A stretch of 64,000 bases of DNA, taken from positions 1 to 64,000 of the forward strand of contig JAJOHG010000071.1 in assembly GCA_021029095.1 (NCBI GenBank). The letters are read 5' to 3'. Below are positions 9,701-17,993 of the stretch, piece after piece; position 1 is the stretch's first letter, and every line of letters starts with the position of its first letter. Origin of the DNA: Phellopilus nigrolimitatus. Its lineage: Eukaryota > Basidiomycota > Agaricomycetes > Hymenochaetales > Hymenochaetaceae. The notes beneath the pieces were generated by a model. That model saw only the letters and a list, made by a program, of their open reading frames with translations. It was not told where the DNA came from and did not search any database. The position numbers were made by a program, and so were the translations under genes.

Positions 9701-10212
9701 TCAAGGGGTTTCTGTTCTTTGGCAGCGTTGGCACGTTGGGCAAGGTCCATAGCAGTGTTTACTTTTGCGCGAATGTTGAGGGTGATTTTTGCAACAAAAG
9801 ATCGCTCCTCGGGTGAAGCGTAGGATTCGCATCGGGCAAAAGATAAGGATCGTGGATTTTGTTTAGGAATGTCCAAAGTGCGTTTCTCCCAATCGATTTT
9901 GGGGTTAATGCGACGGAGCCAGGGAAGACCCAAGATAGCGGTTTCTCTTCCGAGGGAGGTAACGAGGAAGTAGACTGGGATGAGTTCTTCGCCAATTGTG
10001 ATGAATCGCCAGGCAAAACGACTGATTTCTCCTTCGGAGTTAGGGGTTCCGTCGACATTGAGGACTTGAATAGGTCGACGCAGAGGTTTAGTAGGAATTT
10101 GGTGTATGTCCACGAAGGTGGAGTCGAGGAATTGTCCTTCTGCGCCAGAGTCTATGAGGGCTGTGGTTTCGACGATTTCTTTTCTCGAGTGGATGCCGAT
10201 GGGAATTTTCAT
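6796..10212 (-). CDS. pol: gypsy Pol polyprotein with C-terminal chromodomain
   Basis: 1,138 codons from the first ATG at 10212. The frame is open upstream through the gag stop, so the natural start is the -1 shift at 10296. Domains in order: aspartic protease (DSGA at residue 21); reverse transcriptase with YMDD at 364-367; RNase H with D512 and the YDRELLAI motif; integrase with an HHCC finger (cysteines at 762 and 765) and catalytic D797, D858, E894; and a chromodomain from about 1084 to 1135 (YEVDAILRHRF, LVSWKGWS). The chromodomain places it in the chromovirus branch, whose chromodomains direct integration to marked heterochromatin. No stop or frameshift is visible, so it is probably competent. 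Confidence 0.95.
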   Translation of the reverse strand: MKIPIGIHSRKEIVETTALIDSGAEGQFLDSTFVDIHQIPTKPLRRPIQVLNVDGTPNSEGEISRFAWRFITIGEELIPVYFLVTSLGRETAILGLPWLRRINPKIDWEKRTLDIPKQNPRSLSFARCESYASPEERSFVAKITLNIRAKVNTAMDLAQRANAAKEQKPLEEIVPAHYHQFLKVFEQKASERFPPVRTYDHAIVLKPDFQPKDCKVYPMAPAEQKALDDFLDDNLKKGYIRKSSSPMASPFFFVGKKDGKLRGCQDYRKLNEGTVKNAYPIPLVSELLDKIQGAKYFTKLDVRWGYNNIRIKDGDQWKAAFKTNRGLFEPMVMFFGLCNSPATFQAFMDDTFRTVLLEGWVLIYMDDIFIMASDIPTLRERTRKVLAIGQDADLYFKPEKCVFEATQVEYLGLIISENSVSMDPVKLAGISQWPTPTNKTQVHSFLGFCNFYRQFIDHYAEIAAPLDVLKREKTTWEWSDVHENAFQRLKGKFLEKPILQMPDKTRPFILETDASGVASAGTLKQLDSNGEPHPCGFISKQFDDTQRRYEIYDRELLAIIRGLEAWRHYLLGAPHKITIWCDHKNLTYFRAARRLSPRQARWSLFLSQFDHHIQYAPGKDNTTDPMSRRSDYLIDGKSEPDDPPLLPESVFIATTTFDFKTRLILRTKEDNFANEALNIIRSAGIPPFRSSLADWTEKDGIVFFKQKAYIPDDIELRRHAVQLYHDTPVMGHPGIYKTLALLKQHYWWPGMYIFVKKFVNGCAICQQMKINTHPTVPPLHPIPAEPNAHPFSTVSMDFITGLPESNGYDSLFVTVDHNLSKGIVLSPCNKTIDALGTAQLYHDNVYRRFGLPQKLISDRGPQFASKVFQELCKKLNITSALSTAFHPQTDGETERVNQEVEAYLRIYCGRHPETWADHLPDIEFAHNQREHSATKRSPFSLLMGYEPIAIPAADPNSDHPSVEERLRSLKALREEALAAHELAHMHMAARMTRNFTPFKKGEKVWLEARNLDIASPYKKLSPKREGPFEIKDVLSPWSYRLTLPVRWRIHNVFHASLLTRYVETDTHGPTHAEPPPDLVNGEEEYEVDAILRHRFPKNRRQYLVSWKGWSSLHNSWQKESDLKNAKKLLNDYKKTHRL

Positions 10213-10261
10213 AGAATTGTGGGCATGTTCGGCTATGATTACAGGAGAAATCGAAATACTA

Positions 10262-10302
10262 GGCAGTGCAGACGTCGATGCTGGCTGCCTTCTTAAAAAC
10301 CC
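10262..10302 (-). promoter_or_regulatory. -1 ribosomal frameshift signal between gag and pol
   Basis: On the minus strand the gag frame ends G GGT TTT TAA: the heptamer GGGTTTT (10302 down to 10296) fits X XXY YYZ, with the stop directly after. Shifting back one base gives TTA AGA AGG, which is exactly the pol frame, open to the pol ATG and beyond. Six bases downstream is a hairpin with stem GGCAG (10289-10285) and CTGCC (10266-10262). Slippery heptamer, short spacer and stem-loop together are the classic layout. Confidence 0.8.
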
Positions 10303-11342
10303 TCGAGGTCCAAGTTGTCAAATGCGGCTTTGCGCTCTTCTTCGGAGAGGTTGGCTAGGATGGCACGAATGCGGGTCGAAGGGGGTTCTTTAACAGTTGT
10401 TGAAGATTCGGCATGTTGAGCAGGCGCTTCTGTGGTTGGGGTGCTGCGGATGCTGCGCCTCGGGGGATCACGATGGAACATGATCTTGTAGTTGCTACCA
10501 GCCCTAGTGGTTCGATTGTCAAAAGCGAATCGTCGATTGTTTGGGGTGTCGAATTTCTGACGGCATTCGCGCGCCAGATGTCCCTTCTTTCCGCAATAGA
10601 AGCAAAGTCCGTCTGTCTTGCGACGATCTCTCTCCTCCTTAGAGACTCGTCCAATTTCCATGGCGTTGGGATCGGTTTGCTTTCCAGAAGTTGGCTCCCA
10701 GGCTGCGCCGCTGGAGCTGCGTTGGAAGCCTTCAGGGTCAGTCTTCTTCGTCAGGTTGTTGCCTGGGCTGGTACCAAAGCCCCAGACCAACGCTTGTCGC
10801 GCGTGCTTGAGCTCAGCTTGGCGTCGTAGGTTCTGTTGGGCTTTGCTGGCTTCGGTGTACCATCCTTCGAGTGTAGTAGGCTCGCCTCGATTGTAAATCT
10901 TGTCTGCGATGCTGGATTTGAGACCTCGGCGGAAGTACTCAATGAGGGGTTCCTCTTGGGTGAACCCGGCTTGGAGGGCGAGACTCTTGAATGTAGCGAT
11001 GAAGCCGTCGACATCGTCGTCCTGTTTGCAATTGGCGATTGCAAATGACGCATCCTGTTTGGCATTGACAGGGAGGAACTGGGCGTCGAAGGCTTTGGCG
11101 AAGTCTGCCCAGGTTCCATATTCTGCTGTGTCCGTGTATGTCTTGTACTTATTGCTGGCGAAAGTGGCGGCTGAACCAGTCTTCATGAATGAAAGGACGA
11201 ACGTGATTTTGTGCAGATCGGTCTTGTAGATGTCCTTGTTGCCTCGTAGATAGGCCTGGCAGGCATCCCAAAAGTATTGGGCATTGCTGCGCTTGCCATC
11301 GAAGTCAGGGGGCTTGGCGAATGCGATTTCTTTGGTGCTCAT
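10293..11342 (-). CDS. gag: gypsy Gag with zinc knuckle
   Basis: 349 codons from the ATG at 11342, which has a favourable CCACCATGA context. It contains a retrotransposon capsid-type core (YFWDACQAYL, WADFAKAFDAQF, EYFRRGLKSSI) and one CCHC knuckle (CFYCGKKGHLAREC), followed by a basic tail and a stop inside the frameshift signal. The frame remains open for 138 more codons upstream, to a stop just after the LTR, but without any ATG. That upstream part looks protein-like (GRIAWKVFLEGGD). Confidence 0.9.
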   Translation of the reverse strand: MSTKEIAFAKPPDFDGKRSNAQYFWDACQAYLRGNKDIYKTDLHKITFVLSFMKTGSAATFASNKYKTYTDTAEYGTWADFAKAFDAQFLPVNAKQDASFAIANCKQDDDVDGFIATFKSLALQAGFTQEEPLIEYFRRGLKSSIADKIYNRGEPTTLEGWYTEASKAQQNLRRQAELKHARQALVWGFGTSPGNNLTKKTDPEGFQRSSSGAAWEPTSGKQTDPNAMEIGRVSKEERDRRKTDGLCFYCGKKGHLARECRQKFDTPNNRRFAFDNRTTRAGSNYKIMFHRDPPRRSIRSTPTTEAPAQHAESSTTVKEPPSTRIRAILANLSEEERKAAFDNLDLEGF

Positions 11343-11777
11343 GGTGGGGCTTGGCGTGACGGTCGGTACTGTGGTCTGTGGTGGAGTATTTGGTCGAGTA
11401 GGAACGTGAGGTGGTGCAGTGAAATTGTCGTCAAGCGATGTTTGAGATAACGATCGAGTGATTACGTCAACAGGGTCGATATGCTGTGGTGGCGTTGGTA
11501 TTTCGATAGGTCGGCTTGAGTGTTCGCGGGGTCGGACGTTTTGGAGGATTCCAAATTCGTGGTAACGGTATAAAAGTTCGGTGTGTGGATCGCCTCCTTC
11601 AAGAAATACTTTCCAGGCAATTCGTCCGTCCGATCTCCTTCTGAGGGTGAGTGGATAGGTTCCCGCAGTTGGGTAGGGTTGATCGGTGGGCCAGACCGCG
11701 TTAGCGGGGAGTTTGGGTAGGGTAGAAATTTTGTCTAGACGTTGATACGTCGACAATCAAAAGAGAGCTTGACCTAA

Positions 11778-12284
11778 TGTTACGGAGTAACAGGGTCTTG
11801 CCTAATGGAGCGAGGAGCGTGACTGTGGACAGTGACGTGACGAGTGACGTGAGGCTTGACTGTGACAAGGCAACGATGACTATGGCAAGACTTGTGAAGC
11901 ACAGAGTGTAGGACTATGAAGAGCAAGGGCGATGAATAGCAAGACTATGCTAGCTACTGAACAAGGAGGTCAAGCTGGGGCTTAAGGTCCCAGCGATGTA
12001 CCTATATATACTGTGAGACTGACTATGATGTCAGTGGAGCTATGGAGTCATGCGCAGCATGACATGAGGGGAACGTGAGGGAAAGGCCCGTAAGGGGCGT
12101 GTACTGTGGAGCGTGGAATGAGGCAGTGGAGCATGGAGCGGGGAACGCCCAGGAGGGGCGCATACAATGAGGAAGGGGTCAGGCCATGAACTAAGGGAAA
12201 GATAATGGAAAGGTGAAGGGCCTGACTAAGCGAGGAAGGAATGATGTAAGGGGGGTCGTGAGGTAAGCAAGGTAAGTTCTAACA
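11778..12284 (-). repeat. gypsy 5' LTR
   Basis: 507 bp, one visible difference from the 3' LTR. TTGGC follows at 12285-12289. On the sense strand it runs from 12284 to 11778 and would contain the promoter. The gag frame opens 22 nt downstream. Confidence 0.95.
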
Positions 12285-12289
12285 TTGGC

Positions 12290-12820
12290 CGTCGACTGGA
12301 GCCATGGCCTACTGGGCTCTACAACGGCAGCGTGCACATCTACAACCACGAGACAGGCGTGCTCATCAAGACGTTTGAGGTCGCAGAGGTCCCCGTGCGC
12401 CCCGTGCGCTTCATTCTGCGCAAGAACTGGTTCGTCGCTGGCTCGGACGACTTCCAGCTGCGCGTCTTCAACTACAACACGCACGAGAAGGCCGTCGCGT
12501 TCAAGGCACACCCGGACTACATCCGGTGCTCGCCGTCCATCCGACGCTGAGCATTGTCATCACCGGCTGCAATGACATGACGATCAAGGCCTGGGACTGG
12601 GACAAACAGTGGAAGTGCATCCGGGTACGTTGTCCCCCATCCTCGGGCTCTGTGCAGGCGTGCTGACGGCCTCCTAGATTTCTGAGGGACACACGCACTA
12701 CATCATGAACCTCGCATTCAACCCGAAGGACACCAACACGTTCGCGTCGTCGTGTCTTGACCGCACGATCAAGATGTGGTCGCTCGGCGCGTCCGCGCCC
12801 AACTTCACGCTCGACACCCA
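12290..12820 (+). pseudogene. coatomer beta' subunit fragment (WD40)
   Basis: Encodes part of a COPI beta' (COPB2/Sec27) propeller: LYNGSVHIYNHETG, VRFILRKNWFVAGSDD, VFNYNTHEKAVAFKAHPD, KAWDWDKQWKC, then GHTHYIMNLAFNPKD and FASSCLDRTIKMW. The beta' subunit coats Golgi-to-ER vesicles. A 53-nt intron (12625-12677, GTACGT...CTCCTAG) is retained in phase 0, so capture was at the DNA level. One base is missing near 12528 after DYIRC, shifting the frame. The start is cut at the hAT terminal zone and similarity stops after SPNFTLDT. It is cargo of hAT B2, separated from the left end by the gypsy insertion. Confidence 0.85.
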
Positions 12821-14185
12821 GCGCCTCGCCCTTGCCCTTCGAGCCCGACCGCGAACTCACCTCCCTCGCCATCACGCACCACTCCCAGTCCCAGCGGTGC
12901 ATGTGCACCGGCACCGCGTCGCCCGCAGCCCAGATCGGCTCCTTCAACGCCGTCGACCCCGCGCAGGCGGGCTCATCGCCGTCGCCCACCGCCGCCGCCG
13001 CTCCAGCATCTCGCTCGCCGTCCCCCAGCCGCCGTCCAACACGCAGCAGTCGCCCCTGCACGTGCATCTCCCGCACCTGCTCACGCAGCTCACCCGAGCT
13101 TCGCGGGCGCGCTCGTCGCGCGCCAGTGCGGGCCGCTCAAGTTCGAGAAGGACGCCATGTGCTCGAAGCTCAAGAACCTCAAGGCCGAGATCCAGGAGCA
13201 CTAGCGCGTGGACGACCTCCTGCGCGTCCGCCGCGGGCAGCCTCGACCTGCTCGCGAGCGTCTCGGTCACCCGGCGCGCGCACGCCCTACTCGTGGAGCA
13301 GCCGCCCGGTGCCCCTCAAGCGCGGCACAAAGCGCGCGCTCGGGCATTGCGATGCGGATCAGTGGTGAGCGCGAGCACTGCGGGCAGTGGCGACGACGCG
13401 CGCCGCTCGCCGTCTAAGTGGGCATGCGCCGAGACGGCCCGCACCCGCTAGCGCACGGCGAAGGACAAGCCGTCGTCTCCGCAGAAAACGAAGAAGGCGA
13501 AGACGGGCCCGAGCATCATCGACACCGACCTGCCCTCGCTCTCGAGCCTGTCGGACATGGACTACGAGCCCGAGGTGAAGAAGAAGCTCGCATGTGCCGG
13601 TGGTGTGCAGTTTCTCGTCTGCATCTCCTCGCGCGTGCCGCTCGATGTCGGCGCGGTGCCCGTCTCGCGCATGCACACGCACGTCCTTCCTCGTCCACCG
13701 TGGAGGCGCATGCGTGTCGTGTCGCTTGTACTCTCGAAACTGCTCGCCATGCTGCGCCTCGCGCGCGCACATGCCTCCGCGCCGGCTCGCGTCTCCCAGA
13801 GGACACAATAGATGAAGAATCCCGAGCAGATACACCTGGCATGATGTCCAATGAGGTGCCGCAGATGTTCGACTGGGATAGGAACGGAATCAGCTGGGTG
13901 GCAGGTGGGCGCGCGCGGAGCTGAACCACTTCGTCGTCGAGTTCGTTGCACCAATGGAATACACGGTTTCACTGTTTCCTCATAGTAGCTAACCATGCTG
14001 CTGTCTCAACCGGGACTCAAGTCACTCGATAGAATTCCGAATAATGACAATAGAATGAAGATTGCGATCATCGCTTTTGACGTCGCTCTGTATTTCTTTA
14101 TCCCACGGCGACACTGCCAATTTAAATCATACTATACATTTACCATACATACTATGCATACATATAAATACTGCTGCCTTGAAAA
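12821..14185 (+). other. GC-rich mosaic of unrecognised gene fragments inside hAT B2
   Basis: Immediately after the coatomer piece the sequence switches to other coding-like material. Peptide-like stretches include FEPDRELTSLAITHHSQS (about 12840), GPLKFEKDAMCSKLKNL (about 13135) and a lysine/serine-rich stretch TDLPSLSSLSDMDYEPEV (about 13527), in different frames with stops between. The long arginine-rich frames here are composition artefacts. From about 13990 the sequence becomes AT-rich up to the right terminal zone. No family assigned. Confidence 0.45.
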
Positions 14186-14918
14186 TTCGTGAATTACCCG
14201 CAGGTATTGAAAAAGTGCAAATCCTCGACCCGGACCCGCGACAATCTGTTTCCCACGGATCACCCGTTAACGGGTGATCCGTGAATACGGATCAGCAGTC
14301 CCTGTTGAATCACGAGTCTCCACGGGTATCAAGGACTCGTGATGAGCCCTATAAAGTAGGCATTATCGTTGTGCTTGCATATATTTGGTCCCAGCTGGTG
14401 GCAATACAAAAAGTGTACAAAATTTATGTTACCCGAGTGTACTTTGGTATCAACGCCCGTGCCACAACCACTACAAAACTCAAACTTGTTACCAAATTAG
14501 GAAAATCCCCATGCTCAGCACCTTTCTCTTTTGTATTTTCAGCATAACTTTTGTTCTACTGCACGTAAAATCATGATTTCTTTTGCATTATGCAGCGCCT
14601 CGCAATACCTACACGATTATGTAACATAGTAGATGGGTTTGGGGGCTGAAAAATAACCCCTGAGACGATTTGTCCTGAGCTTATCCAGCCTGCAGACTTT
14701 GCAGGCTGTATGCACCAAATTCCGAAAAACCCAAGCTGGTACTTCTCTGGCCTGATGAGACGTTTGGAAAGGTCTACTTCAGGCCTTCCAGATGGTGTAT
14801 CTATCTCTCCCATCCGTTTTGCTGGAATGTGTAGCCCTGGTTTGTACGATCATTTGTATTGTAATATCATTGCGATCGGACCAGAACTCGCTTCTCTATC
14901 AGCAAATTACTATAACTT

Positions 14919-15349
14919 GGGTAGTGGCAACTGCTCCGCATGGCAGGTTACAATCCCATGGTGGCTGATGCAGATAAACATAACTGTCTGGTAATAGTGA
15001 GATAATCAGTTAGTGTGAAAAAGGTCCAGGACTTATTCTGTATCAGTAGTATGAAGAAAACTACTGAAATATTGAGTTAAAATAAGAATCAATATGTAAT
15101 TTAAACCTACAACCTAGAACAACAACTTACATTTACCAACTTATGCTACCCTCCCATCATCAAATCCTCATCATATCTACCCATTTTCTTCGCCTACCCA
15201 TTTTCTTCATACTACTAATACAGAATAAGTCCTGAACCTTTTTCACACTACTATTTTTTTTTTCATTATTACTAAACTTTTATTTATATCTGCATCAGCC
15301 ACTATGGGATCGTAACCTGCCATGCGGAGCAGTGGCCACTACCCGCAAG
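14919..15349. repeat. long inverted repeat at the 3' end of Helentron-like copy 2
   Basis: Arms of about 130 bp: the left begins ACTTGGGTAGTGGC and the right ends with the complementary GCCACTACCCGCAAGT. Both contain the GGTTAC/GTAACC core, the TGATGCAGATA/TATCTGCATCA segment and the TTCTTCATACTACT-type segment. The left arm is an inverted copy of the family's 3' terminus, so this copy ends in a foldback structure. The loop (about 15060-15190) is AT-rich. Confidence 0.75.
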
Positions 15350-15824
15350 TGTCAATAAGACCCGACTCAACCACATCGCGCAGCCAGTAGTGCTGCAAGT
15401 CCAAGTGCTTCATACGGCCATGATGTTCAGGGTTCCTGGCAACAGCAAGGGCAGACTGGTTGTCCACATAGAGTGTGGAAGGCACATTGAACTCATAGCC
15501 AAATTCTGAGAACAAATTGCGCAACCACATAATCTCCTGACCACCCTGAACAGCAGAGATGTATTCCGCTTCAGTGGTGGAGAGAGTGACAATAGTCTGA
15601 AGACGACTAGCCCAGCTGATAGCACCAGTTCCCATCTTAACCACCAGGCCGCTTGTAGAACACCTGTCATCCTCATCCCCTCCATGGTCCGCGTCAGTGA
15701 ATGTGGTGAACAGTTCAGGCGAGTTCTTGTCAGGCGCAAAAGTCAACTTCATGTCTTTGGTACCCTGAAGATAACGACACAAGTGCTTAGCAGCCTTCCA
15801 GTGAGCAGGACCAGGATTACGATT

Positions 15825-16511
15825 ACTGAGTTTACGAAAAATCGTTTTTTGTAACTGAGCGTTTTCACCAGCAGTGGCTGTGCCAATGTGGCAGTGTTCA
15901 TTACAAAAAGTGTACAAAATTGAGCTCGTTCCGAAGTAAGATTGTACACTCGTTCACAGCCACCGCTCGGCTTCTTCCGGTGATGGTCCTCAGCAATGTT
16001 TGCTTTTATATTTTGTCTATAACCTTCTTTCTACAATGCATCCATCCAATGTCTTTGCTGGTATGGGTAGGGATATAGTGTTTCTGCCTGAATGTCAAAA
16101 AAAATGAGTTAAGGGGTGCTGTATCAATAAAGATAAGGCAATTCTACTACATCGCTTGTTATTTATGTATTGCTTCCTATTTTCTTAACTATCTATTTCT
16201 TTAGGGAGCACACTCTGGCAGGACAGTTGAACTTCTGCTAATGCATGGAGTTTGTTAGAAGGGTTTTGAGATGCATTACGAGGTTGCAAAGAACGAGCAC
16301 TCTTTGTCCTTAGAAAGACTAGACTCTTTCGCATCCGGGTTCAGACCTTTGTCTCTGTGCTCAGAACCCGTCGAAAAGCTCAACTTATGACTTACAACTG
16401 TGCCTTCCTTCCCAACTAATCAAGCTTTTTGGTGTCACCACGGGACAGGCATGCACAGCAGTATTGCGCGGCTCGACGAGGCCGAGCGCTCGCTACACAA
16501 CGCCGGTCAAC
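15825..16511. other. no recognisable gene
   Basis: Between the copia remnant and the next coding-like piece. A short TTACAAAAAGTGTACAAAATTG at about 15901 echoes family A sequence. The rest is AT-rich and then mixed, with no ORF, tRNA or repeat I can support. Confidence 0.5.
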
Positions 16512-16740
16512 GCTATCCGTGCTGCCATTCGACTAAGTGCATGCCCTCGTCTTCGCTCCGCCTATGCCGTACGTCGTTCGGACGTAGTTCAAACCCCTGC
16601 TCCTCGCGCACGTCCTCCATCTGCACGTCCTCGTTCTGCTCCGCCTCTGCCTCGTTCTCCGCACGGTCAAAGTACTCGAACTCCACCTCCTCCGCGCCTT
16701 CCTCCGGGCTCGGGTACTCACAACTGGGCCGGGCACAAAG
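16512..16740 (-). pseudogene. acidic ORF fragment, possibly the end of the Reg1-like gene
   Basis: A minus-strand frame rich in Glu/Asp (EEVEFEYFDRAENEAEAE, EDVQMEDVREEQGFE) ends at a stop near 16512. It lies downstream of, and on the same strand as, the Reg1-like C-terminal piece, and might be its continuation or another captured exon. No family recognised. Confidence 0.35.
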
Positions 16741-16899
16741 TGCGCCAGGCCTCCGAATGACAAAGGTGGCGACGCTGTGACATTGCCATTGCCCACCCTC
16801 CGCTGAGCATGATTAGGCGCATACATACTGCAGAGTCTGACCCATGCGTGGAGGACTCCCCGCGGGGCTGGTCTCTGCATGCGAAAGCGGACCGCATCG

Positions 16900-17733
16900 C
16901 GTTCGCCCCACGGATACACACACCACACTTGAAATTCTCGAATGCATCTCCACGTCCCACAATAACGTCCTCGCCATAGCCGTACCCACCATAGCCGTAC
17001 CAATAATTGCCGCCGAAGCCGTTGGCGTACGCACTTCCGTAGGCGTAATTGCCATTGTTGTGTCCATTCCCGTAGGCGTTGTACGGCGAGCCGCTCATGT
17101 ACAGCCTCATCCTTGTCCACGCCGCCTCCCTTGAGGATTGTTGGTGCAATCGGCACAATCGTGACATGCTCGCAGTCATTCCCGGACCCGTGCGCCGAAC
17201 GCGAGTGGCTGCCTTGGCTCGTGCTCCCACTGTTGCTTCCTGAGCCTGAGCCGGAGCTGCTCATGTGCAGAGAACTGTGTCTGCCCGACGAATGTCGGAA
17301 CTGTGGTCATTCCGGATACGAGCCAGTAGATGAATGTCGATGCTGGTGACTTGGCTGAGAAGGGAGGTGAGGTGGAGTCTGGCGGTCGCTCTCGAACGAG
17401 GGTCGGGCGTTCTGCAGGCTGCTCGAGGAACCCCTACGAGAAGCTGACTTGATCTCGAGCACATCCTCCTCTTCATCCTCCTCGTCGATGCGTTGCTCAT
17501 CTGAGTCCGAGTTACCGTCCTGCATGCCAACGTCTTCATACAGCCCATCCTCGTCGTCCTCGACATACCTGCCCGCCATGTCCACATCCGAGTCGGGATC
17601 AGACCCAAAGACGCGGAAAACATAAAAATCATTAGCATGTCTCCCCTGCCTCGAAAATAGAAAATAAGCAAAAATGCAGGCTCACCCGTCATCATATCCA
17701 ACCCACGGCCTCCGCTTGTGGATGTGTTCATGG
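16900..17733 (-). pseudogene. Reg1/Hex2-like PP1 regulatory subunit, C-terminal piece
   Basis: Minus strand, directly following the hAT B3 insertion. It opens with a Ser/Gly stretch ending LDMM, then a GTGAG donor at 17685, and resumes with DPDSDVDMAGRYVEDDEDG. An acidic run EQRIDEEDEEEDVLEI, a Ser-rich region and the motif VTIVPIAPTILK follow, the last typical of Reg1-type proteins. A Gly/Tyr/Asn-rich tail (NAYGNGHNNGNYAYG) lies beyond a frameshift. The TGA at 17307-17309 would be a CGA before decay. Reg1 proteins target phosphatase 1 (Glc7) in glucose repression. The preceding piece of the gene is at 20961-21385. Confidence 0.7.
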
Positions 17734-17993
17734 TAGGGCATACCACGAGTCGATCCCCGGGTTGACCCGGACCTGTTGGCGGATCTACCCGTGACCCAAA
17801 ATCCTCAACCCGGACCCGGCCTGACCTGGACCCGTTGGGACTCGGATTCACGGGTCCCCCGAAACCCATGGGTCCAGGTCAGGGAGGTCACGGGTTTGTT
17901 CACAGCTCCTTGCGGATCTTAGACCAATTAAATACAAATTTATTATACGAAAGAAAAAGTGTTAGGTGGTATTGAGAGAGCAAGTGCCGCTCC

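Larger units (their letters stand above)
4669..12284 (-). mobile_element. full-length Ty3/gypsy chromovirus
   Basis: 7,616 bp on the minus strand, flanked by the 5-bp target duplication TTGGC. Two 507-bp LTRs (TGTTAGAAC...CCGTAACA) differ at one position that I can see (5154 versus its partner), so insertion is recent. Order in sense direction: 5' LTR, gag, -1 frameshift, pol with chromodomain, two small extra ORFs, polypurine tract AAAGAGGGGG, 3' LTR. All catalytic motifs look intact. The sequence after the 5' LTR (TTAGGTCAAGCTC) is not a primer-binding site I can assign to a tRNA. It sits inside the left part of hAT B2. Confidence 0.95.
4492..14351 (+). mobile_element. hAT-like element B2 carrying host-gene pieces and a gypsy insertion
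   Basis: Perfect 18-bp TIRs (TAGGGCTCATCACGAGTC) and a perfect 8-bp target duplication TAAAGTAG (4484-4491 and 14352-14359) span 9.9 kb. After subtracting the 7.6-kb gypsy insertion, the element is about 2.2 kb: a 175-bp left terminal zone, about 1.9 kb of host-like sequence (12290-14185) starting in a coatomer beta' gene, and a 165-bp right terminal zone. The terminal zones share ACCCG-rich subterminal repeats with B1. No transposase is present. It inserted into Helentron-like copy 2. Confidence 0.85.
4451..15349 (+). mobile_element. Helentron-like repeat (family A), copy 2, split by hAT B2
   Basis: The 5' end is at 4451 (TTACGATCCCTGAC). It is interrupted at 4492-14351 by hAT B2 and resumes at 14352 or 14360, ending at 15349 with ACTACCCGCAAGT. 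It lies in a copia RNase H sequence with no target duplication. The subterminal GGGATCGTAA near 15308 is the inverted match of this copy's own 5' end TTACGATCCC. Copy 3 instead has TTACGAGCCC/GGGCTCGTAA, so the base differing at the 5' end changes in step at the 3' end. An asymmetric TIR plus 3' palindrome and no duplication fit Helentron-type elements. No Rep/helicase ORF is present, so it is non-autonomous. Confidence 0.7.
4323..15824 (-). pseudogene. copia pol C-terminal remnant (element F0), in two pieces
   Basis: Minus strand. Positions 4323-4450 encode the last residues of the copia RNase H region, and 15350-15824 encode the stretch before it. The latter includes the TEAEY motif, the VDNQSALAVA motif and the tripeptide run GPAHWKAAKHL. 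The intervening 10.9 kb is a Helentron-like insertion that itself hosts a hAT element and a gypsy element. Upstream of 15824 similarity stops abruptly, so RT, integrase and gag are lost. Removing the insertion restores the family reading at AGCGAAT/GTCAAT with no target duplication. Confidence 0.8.

Noticed and set aside
12705..13451. 248-residue ORF over the coatomer fragment
   Set aside because: Only its first part is the coatomer frame; the remainder is an arginine/serine-rich shadow of other pieces.
17261..17869. 202-residue minus-strand ORF across the hAT B3 left end
   Set aside because: It runs through the TIR and an intron and is out of frame with the Reg1-like coding sequence.
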